Source of the DNA: Branchiostoma floridae
Taxonomy: Eukaryota > Chordata > Leptocardii > Amphioxiformes > Branchiostomatidae
Length of the DNA stretch: 62,000 nt
Assembly: GCF_000003815.2 (NCBI RefSeq)
Contig: NC_049995.1
Span: forward strand, 15,854,931 to 15,916,930
Direction of reading: 5' to 3'
Shown here: positions 1 to 12,700 of the stretch, in pieces
Layout: each line of letters starts with the position of its first letter
Numbering within the stretch: the first letter of the stretch is position 1
Position numbers and translations under genes: made by a program
The notes under the pieces: generated by a model
The model's database searches: none
What the model saw: only the letters and a program-made list of their open reading frames with translations
Told to the model about the DNA's origin: nothing

Positions 1-110
1 GAATTATGCCTGAACTTCAAATAGCAGTACTGTTACTCAAGCAACTGGATATGATTTTGGAAATTGTCAGATGTTTCAAGTAACTTTTCGTGAGTGACAC
101 TGACAGTGAC
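1..110 (+). repeat. Fragment of a dispersed repeat (ACTCAAGCAACTGGATATG family)
   Basis: The motif TACTCAAGCAACTGGATATG followed by a CAGTGACACTGA-type segment occurs here, at 42783-42900 and, inverted and interrupted, at 50148-50215. It sits in a VPS11 intron. I cannot assign the family. The rest of 1-341 shows no exon. Confidence 0.6.
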
Positions 111-341
111 ACAAAAGATAGCAGATGCTATCTGAAACCAGGAAGGTTGCTGAAACGTAGGGGGGGAGAGAATGGGGAGAAAGAGAGAGAAAGGGGGAGC
201 AAGGGAGGATGCAGGCGAATGGTCTTAAAAGGAAAATCAACAAGCATATCAGAATTTATACTAAATACTCAGCTGTAACTTTAAAAGGGGATTTAGATGT
301 ACCAAGGAGGTTGAAAAGAGGGACTAGCAGTGTGAAAATAC

Positions 342-709
342 CTTGATCATGTGTTCCAGAAACTCCATGAGTTTGGACGAGTTGCTGACAAAGATGTGGA
401 TAAACTCATCAGCAGGGGCTTTGTGGATCCTAGAAAATAAATATTATAAATAAACAAGAGTTCAGAGACCTCATACCTGCATTAAACATTCACATTTTTG
501 TCAGGGCCCGAAATGCATTTTTTGAGTTAGGTGCACTAGTGCACCCAACCTAAAAAAATTGGGTGCCATGCCTGTTTGAGAACATGAATTTTCAAACATC
601 TAGCACATTTTCGAACACACAGAGAAGACATGTCAGTCAGACACACACACACAAGGACACGTGCACACACACACACAAGGACACATGCACACACACACAG
701 ACAGACACA

Positions 710-755
<46 letters not shown>

Positions 756-3700
756 TTTCAGTTGAGAAGTCTGAATTTTTCAGCCCCTACCTAGCAGGCA
801 TACCCCCCTGTAGTGTCTGTTCATCAGCTAGTGGGATGTCACTGGGTCTGTAGTCTGTACACAGCCTCTTCAGCAACTCAGTTGTCTGCTGGGGCACCTA
901 AGGGGAAAGTGACAAGTGAAGGTGATCTCAAACCAGTTTAGCTTGATAAACCCAACAGTTGAACAACTCTTTCACTGGTTGTGACAGAGAAGACAGACGC
1001 TATGTACAGTATGTACATTCTGTATTTACAGGTTCATTGTACCGGGGATGTTCCCCTAGCTGTTTTATGACAAGCACAATGAACAGTGGACCACGGCTTA
1101 ACATCCCATCCTATGGACTGCAAGTCTTTCCTGTAGCAAGCAAGTAGAATGCGTGACAACAATCAAGCCTCAAAGCCTCTTGGTCCAGAGTTCTGGGTCA
1201 CAAACCACTGATCTTCATGTACACATGCCACTATATCCATGCTATACAGTAGAAGCCAGTAAATTGCACAACGGATTAACGCACACTTCTGTTTACTGCA
1301 CAAAATCTCAAACCGGTGCAGTCCAGCTGAATAACTTCGCATTATTGCATATCAGGGCTCGAAATACCACCTACATATGCACGTTAGTGCAGGCAAACTT
1401 GGAGCTGTGCAGGTATTTTTTATGTCTACCTGCACTTAACCTGCACTGGTCCATGTACTGGGTTTTATGCATAAATGTCTTATAATGCCTTAGCTGTAAA
1501 TGGATTGTTATTAGATGCATTGACTGTTACCACCTATAAAGTAGAAAAGAAAAATAGCAATGGTTCTTGAACAATTTTAGTATGATCCATAATCCCAAAA
1601 TTCAGCGTGGTGCAGGTAGAAGTTGTTTGGTGCAGGTAATTTTCCATGTTACCCACACCAGTGCAGGTATGCAGAAAATAGTATTTCGAGCCCTGCATAT
1701 CCTTGATTATTGCACGACATACGCTGGTGAGTAGGCTGTGTAATTGAACGGCTTCTAGTATTACAAACTAAACTGTCCTTACCTCTGACATGAGAATCTT
1801 GCCGTATTTCTTCATGTTGCTCTCAGCTTCATAGAAGTCCAGTTTGGAGATGTATGTCAGGGCCTTTTGGTAGTCCTAGATATGGAAGAAAAGGTTGCAT
1901 AGCTGTAAAACCCATCTATACAATGTATGCATGTACAGGTATTTCTGCCTAGAAACCGGTAAATCTTCTTTCTTTTTCAAGTTAAAAAAAAAGGAATCTA
2001 CGATTAGAACAAACCTTGAATTGCATGAATTTCATCTGTGAAACTTTGCATTGCTTCAATTAATTTTTGTTTTCGAGAATATACACTTGTTTGTTTGTTT
2101 GTTTATTAGGAATCTCAATTAGTTACATTGAACTTATCTTCCTGGAGTCCTCTACACATGATCATTAAAATACATAACAACAAATTACACATATAAAGCA
2201 TAAATCAATCATTAACATCATGATGATCAACACTCAGGTCTGTGACAGTGACAGACCTTGTGAAGATTTTTTAATGCTAAACACTGACATGTTGATAGTT
2301 TTATTAGGACTAGATGTAAACTGTATCAGATTCTCTGTTATACTGTAAAAGCAGAAATGTTCGTGGTGGATTAATGTTTGCGGTTTTTGCGGTGACCACT
2401 TCACCACAAACTTAAAACCACCAAGAACATTTTTCTATTATGGTATTAGATTACAGTCTATGGTGTTACCGCGAAATTAAATCCGCCGCAAAAAGTCCTT
2501 TTACCCGCTACCGCGAAATTAAATCCCCGCGAACTTAAATGCATTTACAGTATTCTCTCTGACCCTTACCTCCCTCATGACCTCAATGAAAAGTGGCCTG
2601 CAGGCCAATATATTTGAGCTACTCATGAATGAATAAAGGTTCAAACAAAAACCTTGATGTCCTCCAGCTGAATTTTCAGGTACCACTCGTGCTGACTGTG
2701 TCTCTCGGCCAGCGACAGGGCGTGGTCATAGTAACCTGCCTGACGACACACCTTGATCGCCGTCTCCACGTCAAAGTCTACCTCCTTATCCTGAAGGGGA
2801 AAAAAATGTTCATATTTGTGAACTCATTTGCATATTTGTGAATATTATTTGCATATTTGTGACATCTTCAGGTACCACTCGTATTGGCTGTGGCGCTCGG
2901 CCAGCGATAGGGCGTGGTCATAGTAACCTGCCTGGCGACACACCTTGATCGCCGTCTCCACATCAAAATCAACCTCCTTATCCTGAAAAGAAACAAAGTA
3001 GAGACTAAGATGGCAGATGTCAGTCCCTTAATCCTAACCTGAATGAAAACCAAACAGAAATGTAGAAAATCTAAAATTAAAACCTATGGATGATACGAAG
3101 AGTACATGTCAAAATCTACACATAGTACAGATAGAAAAAAAATTCTAGAGGAATCGCATATTTACTTAGAAAAGAGTTGTTGCAAAAACATCTTGGTTGG
3201 TTGCTGTGTAGATAAATAAACCGATAACATAATAAATCAAAATAGTTTTGAGTCTTTTGACAATAAAAGCTACCAAAGTTTTAAATTGGGCTAGCGCTGT
3301 TCTATTTCATAGAGTGAAGGGGTGGCCAAAAGACATCTTCAACTCGTTTTATTTCTGTTAACTTTATACCCATCAATTTTGTTGTGAAAAAAGAGATGAT
3401 AAACACTGGTGCTGTCTGAAATGTCTGACAAATTACTAAATCTGTCCAGTAACTTTTTTGATTCCATATTCTATTTGCTGGCTGTCTAACGTTCATCGAC
3501 ACTCCCCTACCTTTGAGTAGATGAACTGGTCTAGTTTGTTGGTATCCTTGAGTTTTGTATAACAGTTGAGTAAGAGCGTGGTATGGTCTTCTGTGGCCAG
3601 CTGTGCCTTGTGTAAAGACTGGAGGTAGGCTGTCAGGTTATGGATCCGCTGTGCATCCAGGAACTTTCGTATCACGTAGGATGGCTCTAGTTTTCCTGGA

Positions 3701-6700
3701 CAAGAAGAGAATATAAAAGGACTTTGAGTTCAATAAGGTGACTACAATATATCTATAATATTGGATGAGACCATCTGAGTTGGCTGTCATATAGCAATAC
3801 ATATACATTGTAACACAATAGCGGCTTGGTGAACAATGGAACAGTATTACGTAGCAGATAAGTTGTGATGTCCTTGAATGTATATATTGCAAAAATTGCA
3901 AAGTTTGTAAATTAAAGAAGGAATATTGTTCTGCTATATTGTTCCATTCCTTTATTCCTTTATTCCTTTGATTCTTTAGAAGTAAAGTCTATAGAGGATT
4001 TGATAAATGTGTCTGTGGATTTTATCTGCTGCTCACTTAGTCACTTGTCAGTCAAACATGTGGTCCAATACTTTCAGCAATTACAGTCAAATGTTTGTTT
4101 TGCATAACATCTTAACTATAGTTTTGACATACTGGTTGATAGCCCCATCGTAGTCCCCCTTGCTGTACTTTTGATCCCCGTACTGAGTGAAGATGTCCAC
4201 GAGTCCATCCTGGTCAAAGTGCTGGGACTTGGCCGTGTTAATGGCTATTGCAATTTCAAGCGTAGGNNNNNNNNNNNNNNNNNNNNNNNNNNNNNNNNNN
4301 NNNNNNNNNNNNNNNNNNNNNNNNNNNNNNNNNNNNNNNNNNNNNNNNNNNNNNNNNNNNNNNNNNCCTTGCTGTACAGGTGGTCCCCGTACTGAGTGAC
4401 AATGTCCACGAGGCCGTCTTGGTCAAAGTGTTGCGACTTGGCGAGGTTAATGGCTAAGACGTACAGGTTCTTCTTAAAGAGCATCTCAAGCTTGGTCTGG
4501 ATGTCCTTTTCTATCAGCTGCATCAGACGATTCTCTCCTGAAAACATCGCAGTGCAAATATTTAGCGTAAAACACAGATGAAATCTACCAGGAAGATTAA
4601 ACCTGTATGTAGTTTCTCCTTGATATAATCAGCATCTCCAGCTTTGTCTGGATGTCTTTTTCTATCAGCTGCATCAGACGATTCTCTCCTGAAACCAAAT
4701 CAGAAAAACCTCTCAATCAGAGAGAACTTTTAATGAAATGATATACTATCAGGCTTTTCTTAAACGGCAAAGATTTTCAGCTTGATCTGAATGTCCTTTT
4801 CTATCAACTGCATCAGACGATTCTCTCCTGTAACCAAATCACAAATAATTTCAATGAAATGTAATGAATTATGTATGCTTTTAGAGGTTTTTCTTCAACA
4901 GTAAACATTCCCAACTTCAATGCATGAGCTGCCATCAAACGGTTCTCTCCTCAAAAAAAATCACAAAAAAATCACACAAAAATCTTAAGATCTAACAAAT
5001 TACACACATTATGTCAAACTATTAGAACTATTAGCTCAGGTTTTTCTTGAACAGCAAACCTTTCCAATGTTGTCGCACACTATGATAGCTCCAGAAACAA
5101 GAAAGCTTTTAAAAAAAGCTGGCCGGGGCGCATTTGGAAGGACTACCTCAAAATTTCATGTTGTGTTCCAGTAAAATGTGCATCATTATTAAACTAGAAG
5201 TTTATATCTAAAATCTATGGGAAGTTGGCTGGAAACCTTTGTTCGCTTTATATGATGCTCTTTGCTGTGCTGCTTTTTGCTCACAGGTCTCATTTGCTTT
5301 CTTTGCTTTGTATGATGTTCTTTGTTCTGCAAGACTCTCTGTCTTCTGTTGATAGGTTTGTTTTTCTTGTTTGTCCTTGCATATTGCGCTTTGGATTGCA
5401 AGACCTTGCACTTTTTTATCATTTAAATTTGATGCTGCATTTGGTGACATTACTAATTGATTCAAGAGGCCTTCATTCCTGTTCTCTGGCATAGCACTTG
5501 GATGTTTGCTTGTGGTGCATGGCACAATGTTTTTCCCAGTACTTTGGTTACAATGTGGTGCAAATGGAAATGCTGTGTTTGGTTGTTGTAGGTTCTCTTT
5601 CGTAGATACAAACTCTGGTTTAACCAAGGTGTATGTGTGTTGTTGTTGAACTTGAAAGCAGTTTTCTGACTCAATCATAGAAGAAACATTGCTAGTCAGA
5701 ATGATAATGTGTATGNNNNNNNNNNNNNNNNNNNNNNNNNNNNNNNNNNNNNNNNNNNNNNNNNNNNNNNNNNNNNNNNNNNNNNNNNNNNNNNNNNNNN
5801 NNNNNNNNNNNNNNNAGTGCTCAATGGCACGATTGGTCTGGTGTGTGCAAAATGCACAGTGCTCAATGGCACGATAGGTCTGGTGTGTGCAAAATGCACA
5901 GTGCTCAATGGCACGATAGGTCTGGTGTGTGCAAAATGCACAGTGCTCAGTGGCACAATTGGTCTGGTGTGTGCAAAATGCAGTGCTCAGTGGCACGATT
6001 GAGTCTGGTATGTGCAAAATGCACAGTGATCAATGATCTGTTAATAGGTCTCAAGGTCTAATTTGGTTGGATCAAGGACTCTCTTTCAAACCTCTTTGGT
6101 TGGATGCAAAATGTAATGCGTAGATTTCAGCAGAAGAAGTATAAATGTGTACTGTGTAAAATCTTATTGAGTACAGACTTTTGCTAGCTGTAAGTTTCTG
6201 TATATTACTGTGTCACTTGTATATATAGCAGAGAACAGTCTAAGGCGTCACTGAAACAGAAAGAAAATATTGTCTTGATCACATAACATCTTACTAGTAC
6301 CAACAAAAAGCAAAAATCTACAAAAGTTCAGGTGTGACATCTTGCCAACTGCTTTGCTGATTGTTTAACAGTTAGCTACAATCCGTTGTTTTCTACTATT
6401 CTTTGGAAATGTATGTTTTAATGTATTAGAATCCGATCCATCTTTTCAACTTGTACGATATTTTTACAATCAAAAATGCCCTGCATAATGCCTCGCATCG
6501 GCTCAAGCACAGTGCACCATTAAACTATCTAAATTCTCGTCAATCCCCACACACTGGTTTTACTAAAAAAACTATATACCGTTCCTTGGAAATATGTTTC
6601 AATGTGTCCGAATTCATGATCACTATCTTTTCAAATTGTACGTTACTCTTACGATCGAAAATGTCCTGCAGGACCTCCTGCAGCTGCATATATAGACGCA

Positions 6701-9700
6701 CGCCCCCCTCCCACCCGCACGTAAACTGTTCCAATCGTTGCACAATAAACTTGACTGTATACCCTCCACAAAATCTTTCGTCAAATGTCGTGCTCATTTT
6801 ACTCACATGACACTACGCCTTAGAATGTAATGTTATATTTTAATACATCCGAATTCCAGAAAGATAACTTTACAAACTGTACCAATTTCTGTACGATAAA
6901 AATCTCACCTCCTCCGCACCGTCAACGCCCGTGAGGGTATTTACCGGAATAACCCGAAATGACCCGGAATAACCCGGAATAACCGTAATATTTCTTGTTC
7001 CCATGGCCATATATACATTATTTTATGCCAAAATATTGCATTCTGCGATCTTAACTTATCAAAGCACACTGTATTTCGGTAGCTTTCATCCTTTATTAAG
7101 GTTATTCCGGGTTATTCCGGGTTATTCCGGGTTATTCCGCTAAATACCCGGACCCGTCAACGCTATCGCAAAATGAACCGTGCGATTTAACGACAACTCC
7201 TCAAATGTTACATGACCAGTGTTTTACTGCAAATCAAGAAACATTTTCCTTTCCTAGACTTTGCTAATGAGCGCTGCAATGTTTTCTGTACGAGTAGAGG
7301 TCATGGATAAACAGTATTCTTACAACGTTTATTTGAAGGGCTAAGAAGGGCTGAGAATTGTCGTAAAAACGCACGGTACATTGCGTTTATTTGAAGGGCT
7401 GAGAAGGGCTGAGAATTGTCGTAAAAACGCACGGTACATTTTGCGACCATAGCAGACCCATCCAAGGACGAACCATTAAACCGGGGACAAAGCCGGGCGC
7501 CTTCGGCGCCCCGGCAAAAAATTGGCACTCTGGTACTTGAAGGCATGACTGTTTCTTGTCCTTTTCAGGGCTGGCATTAGATACTTTTTGCCATCTTTCA
7601 AGAGATATTTGTCAGAAACCTGGAAGAAAAATGCGAGACTCCTCCATTGTTTCGTACATAGCCACTTTATACGACATTGGAAACTAATTAATAAGAGGCA
7701 AAATAAAAGGAGGACCGACCTGTTAGGATGTACAGGGATCCCCATTCGCAGATGACGTCCGTGACGTCGGGAAGCGGCGCGGAGTAAGCGATGAACTTGT
7801 TCTGAATGTCGTACACGTTCACGATACTCATGTCACGCGACTGGCCCCCCGGTGTGGGTCTGTGAAACAAAGTTGAAGCAAAAATGAAAACAGCAAGATT
7901 TACACAGTTCTACTGCTTATATATATGTACTCAGTCTCTATATATACTACACTATCACACTCACTCACTATCCATGGTTAGATTATACACTATATACTGT
8001 AAACGCAGAAATGTTCGCGGTGGATTAATGTTTGCGATTTTCGCGGCGGCTGCTTCACCGCGAATTTAAAACCGCCGCGAATATTTTTCCATAACAGTAA
8101 GAGACTACAGTGCATGGTGCTACCGCGAAATTAAAACCACCGCGAAAAGTCCATTTGGCGCTACCGCGAAATTAAATCCCCTCGAACTTAAATGCATTAT
8201 ATTTTACAGTAGTTAGAAAATCCATTGTACATCAGCATATACATGTACATGAATCAAGATGACTTCAACGTATAAAAAGCTGTTTAACTTTAACACGATT
8301 TTCTCACAACTTCATTGTTGTCTCCAATAAACAATAATTATTGAAGAAACTGTTATGATCCAGAAATGCTTCTCCAGCTATGGAATGGAAGAATCTTTGA
8401 ACTGTTTGAAAACATTTTTGGCTTGTCTGTCTGTGCAGCTGTCTGTTTGTATGTGTGTGTAAATAGAGGACAATCTATACAATGTTTTTACCAATGTACA
8501 AATTATAAGTTCATTTTGACAACTCAATAAAGTAGGGCAGACAGAAGGAGTCTATACTCCACCTTGGCATTGACTTGTTTTCCTTGCCGACCACGACCAG
8601 GTACCCTCGGTACCACTGTAGTGTCTTCTTCTCGCCCTCAAACACAAACAAACAAACAGAAGGAGTCTATATCTCACCTTGGCATTGACTTATTTTCTTT
8701 GCCGACCACCACCAGGTACCCTCGGTACCACTGTAGCGTTTTCTTCTCGCCCTCAAACACGAGACACGGACCGCGCCCGTCTGTCTGGTAGAAGTACACC
8801 GCATCTGGCCGACCAATCACAAACTGGTTGTCTTGCGATGCGTCGCTCAGCACTGAACATCTGCAATGAAGAAAGACACACGAGTTGTAACAAATGTTCT
8901 GATTGGTTCATAGCCCCTTCTTATATACACCCGGGCTTTTAGCCAGGCAGACGTACAGCCGTACATTGTACGGCCTCTTAAAAAAATAACTCAAATTGTA
9001 CGGCCTTACACTGGGGAGCACATCCTCTGACAAGCATGAAATTCTGATTGACCAGGGATGCTACAGGTCACATGTGGCCTGTCTGACAGTAAATTTGCTT
9101 CATTCCCCCAAATTTGCACCTCAAGATGTGGGAAATGGTGTTTCAGAGAGTTATAAATTTCAAAATTTTCTAAGTGAGGTTGTCCCCAGACCCCCTACAA
9201 TACTCGAACCTGCAGCGCTCGCCTAACGGCAAGAAATTTGGACACCCTATGATGAAATCCTAGCTAAAAGCCTGACGACATCTGACTTGTAACAATGAGT
9301 CTGAAAAAAAATGTAGAAGCACAGACAGCCAGTCAGCCAGCCACCCAACCTGACAGACAAACCAAAATGATACGGTAACCTCCATTTTCACATACTCAGG
9401 TAATAAAGTTATCCCAGCCCACTATCTGTCTACCTTGGGTCACAGCCAAATGTATTCTTCCTTGATGCAATACCAAAAAAAGCCTCAAGGAGGCCCATGA
9501 TGACGCTTTCAAGAGCATTCTTTGCTCAATATCTATCCGCATACCAAATATCATTACAATCCATCTATTAGCTTTTTACCTTATTGCTGGCAAAATTTGC
9601 AGAAACACAAACAGAATTTGCAGAAACACAAACAGAATTTGCAGAAACACAAACAGACAGAGACCAAAAACAATGACCATTTTCACAGACTGAGGTAATA

Positions 9701-12700
9701 CCGGTAATATCGTACCTTGGTTCCCTCATTCATTCAGTCATTAATACATCCATCTGGCACCTCTCTTCAGGTGGAAACTCATTCATTCATTCATTCATTC
9801 ATTCATTCATTCATTCATTCATTCATTCATTCATTCATTCATTCATTCATTCATTCATTCATTCATTCACTCATTCACTCACTCATTCACTCACTCATTC
9901 ACTCACTCATTTATTCATTCATTCATTCATTCACTCACTCATTCACTCACTCATTCACTCACTCATTCACTCACTCATTTATTCATTCATTCATTCATTC
10001 ACTCACTCATTCACTCACTCACTCATTCATTCATTCACTCATTCAAGTTTCTTTAGCCCAACCACTGCCTGTCTACCTTGGTTCACAGCCGAAAGCATCC
10101 AGTTCCTCCTTGTGGTCCTTAGCAGTCAGGTTGTAAGACTGGACGCTGTCCCTGGTCACCACGAACAGGTGGTTCACTTTGGCCGCCTGTCGGAAGGCCA
10201 GACCGGTCACTGAACTCCCCGTGTGGTGGATCACTCTGGACTTGCTGTGTCTGGAGGTAGAGAGAAATGGTTCTTTAATCTTAAAGATAACTCTAAAAGA
10301 TAATATCTAAAACTGGATAAAAGTAAGAGTGATGATTTACTTCAAGATGTGTTAAGTAACATCCATCACTCTTCTTCAGCGCCACTAGATTACAGTAACT
10401 ACATAGATTTTGATTTAATTTAAATTAGATTATTTATACTTTACATGTATGATGATTGTGTCATAATTCCTACTGGGTTATGACAATTATGACTGACATC
10501 ACAAGTATTTGTGATTTTAGAGTCTACTACAATGTAGATTTATGAATATATCATCCACCTGGACTATGTCTCATATTTACTTCTTCTGGCTAAAGCTACA
10601 GCTGTCCATGCTAAAAGAACTTTGGGGTAAAATGTGGTTACCACAGTTTTTACTATGACCCTCGGACAAGTTAAGATTATAAGTGAAAAGTACAAGCTTA
10701 CATGTCCTTTAACACGAAACTTTCAGAACGTAGCGAGTAGGAGTAAAAAGGGGAAGAAAGTACAATATGTGGATTATATAGTCATTTATGATTAGTAGAC
10801 CTCAAGTACAATTCACCACAAGTAAAGATCAAGATTTGATATAATTCATACCTACACCCCAAAAGTATTACATCATCAAAGATCATTATCATTTAATTGA
10901 CACATTAACCTTATCATTATTAGCCTTGAAGGCATAAAGAATTTGAGAACAAAAATAGGAGCATTTATTCAAGAAATATAATTTTATGGACTGAGTGGGA
11001 ATACAATAATATACACGCGGATAAATTTGAACTGTAATTTCCAATACAAAGAATTTGACATATCAAATTCCTGACTAAACAACACTGATTTTTTGTCAGG
11101 GAATGAATTCACTTCTTTTCTAAGGTCATAGAAGCAGTTCAGTTTCTTTGTGTCGGAAAGCAGATCTAGTTAAAGTCTGCCTTGAAATTCATAATCAAGG
11201 CACAAAATACCAACTTGCAATCTGTGACTTGCAGAAACTGTTATAATTACGTAAATGTTAGAATTATGAAATATAAACAATGGCTTCAAAAGTATAGGCT
11301 TGGTAAGAGCAATCACATATTGGGGAATGCAGCAGAAAACTCTTTTGTACCCTGATGATGACTTTTACCAAGTTGAAGCTTTCATGAGGTAAATAAAAGT
11401 CATGTACCTGTCTCGCGTAACGTCCCCGCGATACACCACAACAGTTCCATCCTGGAAGCCAATCGCCATGAGGTTGAGGTTTTCGTGCACGGCAAGAGCT
11501 GAGACAGGCGAGGCCTCCTTACCCGGCACGGCTCGGACAATGCGGGAACACGTCGGGTTTCCCGCCTTGTCACGCTTGTCCAGGTTCCACACTTTGATGA
11601 TGGGGTTTGTGCCCGGCTCATCATCCTGGAGGGTGAAACAATCATCGTCATGAAAAGATAAAATTTAACATAAAATCATTTTGACTTTTGGTGTAATGAC
11701 ACCTGTGATCAAGACAGTATGCAGCTAAAGAGTCAAAATGATCTATCATTATAATAGGTGTTAGATTTTTTTTCAATTTGAAATAAAGAAGTACAGTACA
11801 TGAAATTGCAGCTATAGTGTATGTGTGCACATCTGTGTCAGTGCATATTTGTATGTGTGTATGCGTGTACAAATGTATGCATGTATGTATGCTTGTGTGT
11901 GTAAAAAAATGCTTGCACTAACCCCAACAGTCACCAGTATGCCCTTCTGCTTGACCTGACATAGGTGAGTGATGCGCAGTTCGTAAGCCTTAAATGTACA
12001 GTACAGGTACAGGTGTATGTGTGTGTGTGCATGTGTATGATATATGTATATGTGTGTGTGTGTGTGTATGTGTGTGTGTGTATGTGTGTGTGTGTGTAGT
12101 GTGTGTGTTTTTAAATACTAACCCCGACAGTGACCAGGATGCCCTGCTGTTTGACCTGACACAGGTGAGTGATACGCAGTTCGTAAGCCTTGAACGTGGA
12201 CAGCTCCAGGTTTCTATTCAGGAAGTGGATGTTCCCTTCATAATGTGGCAAACGGTTAAGGAAAAATTTATACAAACCTTTGTAACATTAAAACAGAATG
12301 GGTACTTGCTACATTTTCCTCATAAAAATTTTACTCTTAATAGAGATATTTGCCAATTTTGGTACTTAATGAAGGGATGGGCAAAAACTTTTTTAATCTT
12401 AGACACATGAAAATGAATAAGTTCTTCCACATAAAAGCAGAACTTAATTCAATGCCAGAAAGGCATAGAGTTGCAGTCATTTGTTGGAAATCATCTTAAG
12501 TATACCAGGGCTCAAATTCAAAATTCATTTTTGGGATTAGGTGCACTGGTGCACCCAGCTTAAAATTTTGGGTGCACCACTTAGATTTGAGTAGAATGTC
12601 AGAAAAACCTAATAACAAAACATAGTTACATGCTGTCAAATTCTTAAACAAGAACCATAACACATTTTTATTATCTTTCTAACTCTTAGATGTCAAGAAT

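Noticed and set aside
536-853. Open frames over the CA repeat on both strands
   Set aside because: They encode only CVCV or THTH dipeptide repeats; a microsatellite is the full explanation.
5208-6017. 269-codon frame crossing the second gap
   Set aside because: Half is the 42-bp minisatellite and 34 codons are N. Only the 5208-5715 part was kept, with low confidence.
7476-7745. Frame VSDKYLLKDGKKYLMPALKR as a VPS11 exon
   Set aside because: It has an acceptor-like start, but joining to exon 7 in phase 1 gives an immediate stop, and exon 7 joins exon 8 (4537) in frame with the expected VPS11 sequence.
9717-10136. 139-codon frame HSFIHSFIHS in VPS11 intron 5, and the similar frames at 17743-18424
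   Set aside because: Translation of ATTC tetramer arrays; no splice or start context, and the VPS11 exon on the other strand explains the coding signal near 10080-10250.
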